Source of the DNA: JBOGZI01 sp050697275
GTDB lineage: Bacteria; Actinomycetota; Thermoleophilia; Solirubrobacterales; 70-9
Direction: 5' to 3'
NCBI GenBank assembly: GCA_050697275.1
Contig: JBOGZI010000187.1
Span: 1 to 11,008, forward strand
DNA length: 11,008 bases
The notes under the pieces: generated by a model
What the model saw: the letters and a program-made list of their open reading frames with translations, nothing else
Databases searched by the model: none
Told to the model about the DNA's origin: nothing
Program-made: the position numbers and the translations under genes
Shown: positions 6,448 to 11,008 of the stretch, one piece after another
Numbering within the stretch: the stretch's first letter is position 1
Layout: every line of letters starts with the position of its first letter

Positions 6448-8473
6448 GCAGCTGACGATCGACAACACGGTGGCCGCCGAGCTGGCCGGCTCCGAGGACG
6501 CCGTTCTGCGCGCCCTCGAGGGCCACCTTGGCTGCGACCTTTACCTGCGCGGCAACGTGCTCACCCTGGACGGGGATGCCGGCGACGTCCGCACCGCAGA
6601 GACGGTGGTCGGCGAGCTGGTCGACCTGATCGAGCAGGGCCATGAGATCGCCCCCGGCACGATCGAGGCGGTGACCGGCGCGCTCGACCAGCAAGAGAGC
6701 CCCGCCGAGATCCTCGAGGACGTGGTCTGGAGCCACCGCAACACGAGGGTGGCCCCCAAGACCGTGAACCAGAAGCGCTACGTCGACTCGATCCGCGAGC
6801 ACACCATCACCTTCGCGATCGGGCCCGCCGGCACCGGCAAGACCTTCCTCGCGGTGGCGATGGCCGCCGCCGCCCTCTCCAAGGGCGACGTCAGCCGGGT
6901 GATCCTGACCCGCCCCGCGGTCGAGGCCGGCGAGCGGCTCGGCTTCCTGCCCGGCGACATCCAGGCGAAGGTCGATCCCTACCTGCGCCCGCTCTTCGAC
7001 GCCCTCTACGACATGCTCGACCCGGAGAAGGTGAACGCCTACTTCGAGCGCGGCACGATCGAGGTGGCGCCGCTCGCCTTCATGCGCGGGCGGGCGCAGC
7101 CGGTGTTCAGTTCGGTGCTTACCCCCGACGGCTTTCGTGAAATAGGGGCGCTGAAGGTCGGAGATCTCGTGATCGGATCGAACGGACGCCCGACGCCCGT
7201 CCTTGGCGTCTATCCGCAGGGTCGCAAGGAGGTTTTCTGTCTCCGCACGCAAGACGGAGCGTCTACGTTCTGCTGCGCCGAGCACCTCTGGCATGTGTTC
7301 ACTCCCGAGGATCGCCGCAGAGGCAAGCCCGGGCGCGTTCTGGAAACCCAAGAGATGATCGGCCGACTGCGGAGGGCCCACCAGCATCGCTACGAACTGC
7401 CGTTGCTGACGGCTCCCGTTGAGTTCCCCTCGCGCGAGGTGCCGATGGACGCGTACGCCCTCGGCCTCCTCCTGGGAGACGGGTGCCTCACGACGAAAAC
7501 AACTCCGAGCTTCAGTACGAACGATCCGGAGCTGGCAGATGCGCTGGAGGACGCCCTTGAAGGAGTTGAGCTTCAGAAGGACGGTCGGTTCGATCACGTC
7601 CTGAAGAGGGCCGGCGGTGGAGGCCGGGGCGGTGTAATCACTGCCAATCCCGTGACTGCCGTTCTCCGAGAGCTTGAGCTGGCCGGGACGACTTCGAGCA
7701 CGAAGTTCGTTCCGGACGTCTATCTCTACAACGACGCCGAGACTCGACTCGGAGTCCTGCAAGGTCTCCTCGACAGTGACGGCGGGCCGGTCACCCAGCG
7801 AGGGCGGTCATGTCGGATCCAGTACGTCAGCTGTTCCGAGCGTCTTTGCGACGCAGTCATGTTCTTGGTCCGTTCCCTCGGCGGCGTCGCCTATTGGCGC
7901 CGACGTCCCGCGACAGGCCGGCCACCGGGGCGAGCACATGGTCGGCCCGTCTATCACCGTTCTGATGCATTCGTCATGGATCTCCGCCTGCCGGATGGAG
8001 TCGAGCCTTTCCGTCTGAGGAGAAAGCGCGATATCTACCGGCGCCACGGCGGCGGACGTCCGATGCGCCACATCGATGAGATCAAGTCGGAAGGCGAGGT
8101 CGAGACCGTGTGCATCCAGGTCGCGGCCGAGGACTCCCTGTATGTCACCGACGATTTCCTCCTCACCCACAACACGCTCAACGACTCCTTCGTGATCCTC
8201 GACGAGGCCCAGAACACCAGCCCCGAGCAGATGAAGATGTTCCTCACCCGCCTCGGCTTCAACTCGAAGATGGTGGTGACCGGCGACATCACCCAGATCG
8301 ACCTGCCAACCGACAAGCGGTCCGGCCTGATCGTCGTGCGCGAGATCCTCGGCTCGGTCGAGGACGTGACCTTCGTCCACTTCGGCGGCGAGGACGTCGT
8401 GCGCCACAAGCTCGTGCAGCGGATCGTCGCCGCCTACGGCGAGCACGCGGAACGCGGGCCGCAGGAAGATTGA
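6437..8473 (+). CDS. phoH: PhoH family ATPase interrupted by an in-frame intein
   Basis: PhoH-like proteins are cytosolic P-loop ATPases linked to RNA metabolism and often encoded beside ybeY. The 678-residue precursor has an N-extein (1-219), an intein (220-579) and a C-extein (580-678). Splicing would give a 318-residue protein, normal for PhoH. The N-extein has a KH-like region (about 5-70) and the Walker A loop GPAGTGKT at 129-136. It ends at PLAFMRGR. The C-extein resumes with TLNDSFVILDEAQNTSPEQM, which includes Walker B (ILDEAQN), then VVTGDITQIDLP. I chose the TTG at 6437 (MARRQLTIDN), because no in-frame ATG or GTG fits; the frame stays open further upstream inside yqeY. The stop overlaps the ybeY start as TTGA. 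Without splicing the ATP site is split, so activity should depend on the intein. Confidence 0.95.
   Translation: MARRQLTIDNTVAAELAGSEDAVLRALEGHLGCDLYLRGNVLTLDGDAGDVRTAETVVGELVDLIEQGHEIAPGTIEAVTGALDQQESPAEILEDVVWSHRNTRVAPKTVNQKRYVDSIREHTITFAIGPAGTGKTFLAVAMAAAALSKGDVSRVILTRPAVEAGERLGFLPGDIQAKVDPYLRPLFDALYDMLDPEKVNAYFERGTIEVAPLAFMRGRAQPVFSSVLTPDGFREIGALKVGDLVIGSNGRPTPVLGVYPQGRKEVFCLRTQDGASTFCCAEHLWHVFTPEDRRRGKPGRVLETQEMIGRLRRAHQHRYELPLLTAPVEFPSREVPMDAYALGLLLGDGCLTTKTTPSFSTNDPELADALEDALEGVELQKDGRFDHVLKRAGGGGRGGVITANPVTAVLRELELAGTTSSTKFVPDVYLYNDAETRLGVLQGLLDSDGGPVTQRGRSCRIQYVSCSERLCDAVMFLVRSLGGVAYWRRRPATGRPPGRAHGRPVYHRSDAFVMDLRLPDGVEPFRLRRKRDIYRRHGGGRPMRHIDEIKSEGEVETVCIQVAAEDSLYVTDDFLLTHNTLNDSFVILDEAQNTSPEQMKMFLTRLGFNSKMVVTGDITQIDLPTDKRSGLIVVREILGSVEDVTFVHFGGEDVVRHKLVQRIVAAYGEHAERGPQED
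7094..8173 (+). mobile_element. Class 3 intein with LAGLIDADG homing endonuclease, inserted in PhoH
   Basis: This is an exactly 360-codon in-frame insertion between MRGR and TLND of PhoH. Block A is recognisable: AQPVFSSVLTPDGFREIG, then KVGDLVIG. Residue 1 is Ala, so the usual Cys/Ser nucleophile is missing. Block B reads CCAEHLWHVF, with His64 (B:10) and Trp66 (B:12). Block F reads VETVCIQV, with Cys340 at F:4. Block G ends LLTHN, with Thr358 (G:5), His359 and Asn360. The +1 extein residue is Thr. Trp B:12, Cys F:4 and Thr G:5 form the WCT motif of class 3 inteins, which attack the N-terminal splice junction with the internal block F cysteine. Fifteen of its first 50 codons end in A or T, against one of the first 50 C-extein codons, a sign of transfer. 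Splicing itself is inferred, not shown. Confidence 0.94.
7454..7783 (+). other. LAGLIDADG homing endonuclease core of the PhoH intein
   Basis: Two dodecapeptide motifs are visible within the intein. The first is YALGLLLGDG at intein residues 121-130 (acidic residue Asp129). The second is LGVLQGLLDSDG at 219-230 (acidic residues Asp227 and Asp229). They are about 100 residues apart, as in single-chain two-motif LAGLIDADG enzymes. The endonuclease domain probably extends from about residue 105 to about 305, where block F approaches. Both motifs keep the expected acidic metal ligand, so the nuclease may be active. Its target would be the intein-less phoH sequence around the MRGR-TLND codons. Confidence 0.85.
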
Positions 8474-8838
8474 GCGTCGACCTCTCCGACGTCCCGGACG
8501 AGCTGCGCGAGGCGGTCGTCGCGGCGCTGACGGTCGCCAGGGTGCGGGACGGCCACCTCGCGGTGGAGATCGTCGATCCCGACAGGATCCGTGAGCTCAA
8601 TCGCGCGCACCGTGGAGTGAACCAGCCGACCGACGTTCTCGCATTCCCCGTCGATGGCAGCGAGCCGGCCCCGGGGCCACGGGAGCTGGGCGACGTGGCT
8701 ATTTGTCCTGACCACTGCAGCGACGTCCGCGAGGCGGCGGTGCACGGGGTCCTTCATCTCTGCGGCTTCGATCACGAGATCGACGGCGGAGAGATGCTGG
8801 CGCTGCAGGCGCAGGCGATGGCTCGGTTGCAGCGATGA
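8470..8838 (+). CDS. ybeY: Endoribonuclease YbeY (short form)
   Basis: YbeY is a zinc-dependent single-strand endoribonuclease in 16S rRNA maturation and ribosome quality control. The zinc motif is intact: HGVLHLCGFDH, with His92, His96 and His102. NQPTDVLAFP at 51-60 and ELGDVAICP at 72-80 are also typical. At 122 residues the protein is shorter than the usual 150 or more. It lacks the first N-terminal strand. It also has only about 13 residues between LGDVAI and VHG, where most homologues have about twice that. The TTG start at 8470 overlaps the phoH stop (TTGA), and AGGAAG just upstream may serve as a ribosome binding site. Reading further upstream in this frame only gives sequence inside phoH. 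Its stop overlaps the era ATG (ATGA). PhoH-YbeY adjacency is a common conserved pair. Confidence 0.92.
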   Translation: MSVDLSDVPDELREAVVAALTVARVRDGHLAVEIVDPDRIRELNRAHRGVNQPTDVLAFPVDGSEPAPGPRELGDVAICPDHCSDVREAAVHGVLHLCGFDHEIDGGEMLALQAQAMARLQR

Positions 8839-9728
8839 CACGTTCCGGGTTCGTGGGCCTGGCCGGCCGTCCCAACGTCGGCAAGTCGACGCTGATCAAC
8901 GCGCTGGTCGGGGCGCGGGTCGCGATCGTCTCCGATCGCCCTCAGACGACCCGCAGGGCGATCCGCGGCATCCTCACCGACGAGGCGGCTGGGTGGCAGA
9001 TCGTGCTCGTCGACCTGCCAGGCGTCCAGCGCCCCCGTGACGTGCTCACCGAGCGGATGCAGCGCCGCGTCGAGCGCGAGCTGGCGGACTCCGACGTGGC
9101 GCTTCTGGTCATCAACGGCGAGCAGGGAGTGGGGCCCGGCGATCGCTTCATCGATCGCGCCCTGCTCGGCGCCGGAGACGAGGTGCCGGTGCTCTGTTTG
9201 GTGAACAAGTGCGACCGGCTCAGCAAGCCGCAGACGGTGGAGGCGCTGGCGGCCGCAGGCCGGTTGGGCTCGCCATCGGAGGTCTTCCCGGTCAGCGCCC
9301 GGACCGGTGCCGGGCTGGAGGCGCTGCTGGCACGCCTCGCCGAGCTGATGCCGGATGGCCCCTACCTGTACCCGCCGGAGCAGCGCAGCGACCAGCCGAG
9401 CACCGTCTTGCTTGCCGAGCTGATCCGGGAGCAGGTGCTGAACCGGACCAGGGACGAGGTCCCGCACTCGGTGGAGGTTGCCGTCTCGGAGGTGGAGCGC
9501 CGCGAGGACGGACTGGTGATGGTGCGAGCCGAGGTCTGGGCGGAATCCGATTCGCAGAAGGCGATCCTGATCGGGGAGGGCGCCAGCAAAGTCAAGGACG
9601 TGGGAACGGCCGCCCGGCGCGAGCTCGAGCTCGAGCTCGGGGCGCGGGTGCATCTCGACTTGCAGGTCAAGGTCCGGCGTCGATGGCGCCGCGATGAAGG
9701 GCTCCTGGACCGGCTCGGAATCGAATAA
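8835..9728 (+). CDS. era: GTPase Era
   Basis: Era is an essential GTPase that binds the 3' end of 16S rRNA and assists 30S subunit assembly at the ribosome and inner membrane. The 297-residue protein is full length. G1 is GRPNVGKST at 11-19, the G2 region is QTTRRAIRGIL at 37-47, and G3 is DLPG at 60-63 (DTPG in most Era proteins, still within DxxG). G4 is NKCD at 124-127 and G5 is SAR at 154-156. The C-terminal KH domain (about 205-285) has the RNA-binding loop LIGEGASKVKDVG, and the end VKVRRRWRRDEGLLDRLG matches the family tail. The ATG overlaps the ybeY stop, so translation is probably coupled. No CBS-domain protein gene separates ybeY and era, unlike in many actinobacteria. It is the last gene of the operon. 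Confidence 0.97.
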   Translation: MTRSGFVGLAGRPNVGKSTLINALVGARVAIVSDRPQTTRRAIRGILTDEAAGWQIVLVDLPGVQRPRDVLTERMQRRVERELADSDVALLVINGEQGVGPGDRFIDRALLGAGDEVPVLCLVNKCDRLSKPQTVEALAAAGRLGSPSEVFPVSARTGAGLEALLARLAELMPDGPYLYPPEQRSDQPSTVLLAELIREQVLNRTRDEVPHSVEVAVSEVERREDGLVMVRAEVWAESDSQKAILIGEGASKVKDVGTAARRELELELGARVHLDLQVKVRRRWRRDEGLLDRLGIE

Positions 9729-9762
9729 CTTGCGGCGCCCTTCGGCCGCCTGACATGTCCCT

Positions 9763-9785
9763 GTCGCGACACTTTGTGTCGCGAC
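9763..9785 (+). repeat. Perfect 10-bp inverted repeat with TTT loop
   Basis: GTCGCGACAC (9763-9772) and GTGTCGCGAC (9776-9785) are exact reverse complements around TTT. The hairpin lies 34 bases after the era stop. It is followed by CCCCACCC and not a T-run. It could be a U-less, hairpin-only terminator of the era operon or an operator for a dimeric regulator. Each arm contains the palindrome GTCGCGAC. Confidence 0.6.
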
Positions 9786-9848
9786 CCCACCCAACTGGGC
9801 CCGATGTTTCAGTTCTAAGTATCAAGCCCATCGAACAGACGGCCGAAT

Positions 9849-9893
9849 AACCCTCGAACTCAGGTAGCCATGGACCTGAGGGGTTTTCATTTG
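9849..9893 (+). terminator. Probable intrinsic terminator, possibly an attenuator for the PAS gene
   Basis: CTCAGGT (9859-9865) pairs with ACCTGAG (9874-9880) around an 8-base loop AGCCATGG. The stem extends by AACCC (9849-9853) pairing with GGGTT (9881-9885) across a 5-base bulge TCGAA. A T-rich stretch, TTTTCATTT, follows. It would end transcription from era. It lies only about 40 bases before the PAS gene start, so it may instead act as a regulated terminator in that gene's leader. Confidence 0.55.
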
Positions 9894-9894
9894 A

Positions 9895-9920
9895 GGCGGG
9901 GCCCCTCCTCCGAGCCCGCC
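9895..9920 (+). other. GC-rich hairpin just before the PAS gene ribosome binding site
   Basis: GGCGGG (9895-9900) can pair with CCCGCC (9915-9920) around a 14-base pyrimidine-rich loop. It ends 5 bases before the GAGGAG ribosome binding site. The loop contains CTCCTC, which is complementary to that site, so the loop and ribosome binding site could pair instead. A role in translation control is possible but unproven; in DNA this GC-rich, some such pairing is expected by chance. Confidence 0.3.
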
Positions 9921-9925
9921 CCAAC

Positions 9926-9931
9926 GAGGAG
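9926..9931 (+). promoter_or_regulatory. Ribosome binding site of the PAS sensor gene
   Basis: GAGGAG ends two bases before the ATG at 9934. It is the only purine-rich site nearby and decides the start of the PAS gene. It faces an anti-complementary CTCCTC at 9905-9910. Confidence 0.55.
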
Positions 9932-9933
9932 AT

Positions 9934-11008
9934 ATGTATTTCGCTCAGCTAGACCGCAAGTTCGTACTCGACGGCGCCACCAGCCGTGAGGCACGGCCGT
10001 TCGAGGAGAGCGACCTGGCGCTGCGTCTGGCGCCGTTCATCGGGCTGACGATGGTGACTCTCTGGGTGGTCCCGTTCACCTACGACGGATTCAAGCCCGG
10101 AGTGCTGGCCGCATGGGCGATCGTCGGCCTGATCCTCGCAGCGGCGTTCATGGTCCCTTGGTCGAGGTTCTCCGCCGGCTGGCAGGCGCTCCCGATCCTG
10201 ATGCTCTACGCGGTCGCTGCCCTGGTCCGCGACGCGACCGGGGGCGGGGAGTCGGTGTTCACCGCCTTGATCCTGCTTCCGGTCGTCTGGTTCGCCCTCT
10301 ACGGGACGATCAACCAGGTCCTGCTCTCGGTCGTCGGCTGCTTTTGTGCGATCGGGCTGCCGGTGCTGACCGAAGGCGGGTCGCGGTACCCGACCCGTGA
10401 GCTCGGCCGCGCCGCGCTCGACTCGATGATGACCGGAGCGCTCGGCATCACCGGGGTCGAGCTGATGCGCCGCATTCGCGAGCGCGAGGAGCTGGCCCGC
10501 TCGATCCTCGACTCCGCCCACGAGGCCTTTATCTCGATTGACGAGGAGGGCAGGATCGCGGAGTGGACCTCGCAGGCCGAGCGCGACTTCGGCTGGTCCC
10601 GCGCGGAGGTGCTCGGGCGCCCGCTGGCGGAGACGATCCTGCCCCAGGAGGACCTCGAGCATTACCAGCCCGGGCTTCAGCGAATGCTCGACGGCGACCG
10701 CCGCATCCTCGGGCGCCGGCTCGAGATCACCGCCGTGCGCCGGAACGGAATCCGCTTCCCGGTCGAGCTGAGCTTCTCCAGCGTCAAGACCTCCGAGGGG
10801 TATCGCTTCAACACCTTCCTGCATGACATCAGCGAGCGGCGCCGCTCCGAGGAGGCGCTGAATCAGGCCAACCAACGATTCAGCAGCGCCTTCGACGACG
10901 CCGCAATCGGGATGGCGATCGTGAGCCCGGAGGGCCGCTTCCTGCGCGTCAACCGCGCGCTGGTCGAGCTGATCGGGTACACCGAGGATGAGCTCTGCAG
11001 CATGGGCT
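9934..11008 (+). CDS. Membrane-anchored PAS-domain signalling protein (3' end outside window)
   Basis: The frame is open from the ATG at 9934 to the window edge, giving 358 codons without a stop. The N-terminal half has about five to six hydrophobic segments (roughly 32-48, 55-75, 84-98, 107-122, 124-146 and 164-176), a membrane sensor module. After a charged helix (RRIREREELARSILDSAHEA), a PAS domain spans about 185-300. It contains FISIDEEGRIAEWTSQAE and a PAC-type end HDISERRRSEEAL. A second PAS begins at about 313 (FSSAFDDAAIGMAIVSPEG) and is cut by the edge. The output domain is not visible; a histidine kinase or a GGDEF/EAL cyclic-di-GMP enzyme would be usual. It is separated from era by 205 bases with three hairpins and is a separate transcription unit or one controlled by attenuation. 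Confidence 0.9.
   Translation, partial: MYFAQLDRKFVLDGATSREARPFEESDLALRLAPFIGLTMVTLWVVPFTYDGFKPGVLAAWAIVGLILAAAFMVPWSRFSAGWQALPILMLYAVAALVRDATGGGESVFTALILLPVVWFALYGTINQVLLSVVGCFCAIGLPVLTEGGSRYPTRELGRAALDSMMTGALGITGVELMRRIREREELARSILDSAHEAFISIDEEGRIAEWTSQAERDFGWSRAEVLGRPLAETILPQEDLEHYQPGLQRMLDGDRRILGRRLEITAVRRNGIRFPVELSFSSVKTSEGYRFNTFLHDISERRRSEEALNQANQRFSSAFDDAAIGMAIVSPEGRFLRVNRALVELIGYTEDELCSMG

Noticed and set aside
6413..7762. A 449-residue minus-strand frame across phoH and the intein
   Set aside because: It is the antisense shadow of phoH. It crosses the intein junction with no sign of a protein domain.
7094..8173. Group I or group II intron, or an insertion sequence, as the phoH insert
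   Set aside because: The insert is translated in frame throughout without stops and has protein-splicing blocks A, B, F and G. It has no terminal inverted repeats, target duplication or transposase motif.
7094..8173. Class 1 intein with a misplaced junction
   Set aside because: No Cys or Ser lies at or next to the position set by the conserved MRGR/TLND extein. The first Ser is at intein residue 6, which would leave five extra residues in PhoH. The WCT residues explain the Ala start.
9831..9893. Cyclic-di-GMP (GEMM) riboswitch before the PAS gene
   Set aside because: The GGTAGCC...GGACC hairpin recalls one GEMM arm, but the conserved core (GCAAACC and ACGCAAAGCC) is missing. A covariance-model search would settle it.
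1..11008. tRNA, rRNA, CRISPR array or phage attachment site
   Set aside because: No cloverleaf, TTCGA arm with CCA end, regularly spaced direct repeat or integrase was seen. The largest gene-free gap is 205 bases.

Overview
The window is a GC-rich bacterial chromosome segment packed with housekeeping genes. The heat-shock/translation set (hrcA, dnaJ, prmA, phoH, ybeY, era), the actinobacterial form of MurI, the codon bias and frequent GTG/TTG starts suggest an actinobacterium, perhaps a deep branch such as Thermoleophilia/Solirubrobacterales. That placement is inference; no rRNA or other marker is present.

Layout. Positions 52-2999 (+) hold hrcA, dnaJ and prmA: the heat-shock repressor, a DnaJ co-chaperone and the ribosomal protein L11 methyltransferase. 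A four-TM DUF2269-like protein (3037-3513, +) converges on an uncharacterised multi-pass membrane protein (3527-4666, -). A second + strand run follows at 4717-9728: murI, a DUF1232 protein, yqeY, phoH, ybeY and era. Most of its junctions overlap or nearly touch (GTGA, TTGA, ATGA), so it reads as one translationally coupled operon. A 205-base gap (9729-9933) with three hairpins separates it from a membrane-bound PAS sensor that begins at 9934 and runs off the window's end.

The main discovery is inside phoH. The ATPase is split by an in-frame 360-residue intein (7094-8173) between its Walker A and Walker B motifs, at MRGR^TLND. The intein starts with Ala instead of Cys/Ser. It carries Trp66 two residues after the block B His, Cys340 in block F and Thr358 just before the terminal His-Asn, with Thr as the +1 residue. 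This is the WCT signature of class 3 inteins. Two LAGLIDADG motifs remain, so the homing endonuclease may be active. Its codon use differs sharply from the host gene and points to horizontal acquisition.

A second pattern concerns initiation. hrcA, the DUF2269-like gene, murI and probably yqeY lack a Shine-Dalgarno sequence and have a TANNNT -10-like hexamer 6-8 bases before the start codon, as expected for leaderless mRNAs. dnaJ, the minus-strand membrane gene and the PAS gene have clear purine-rich ribosome binding sites.
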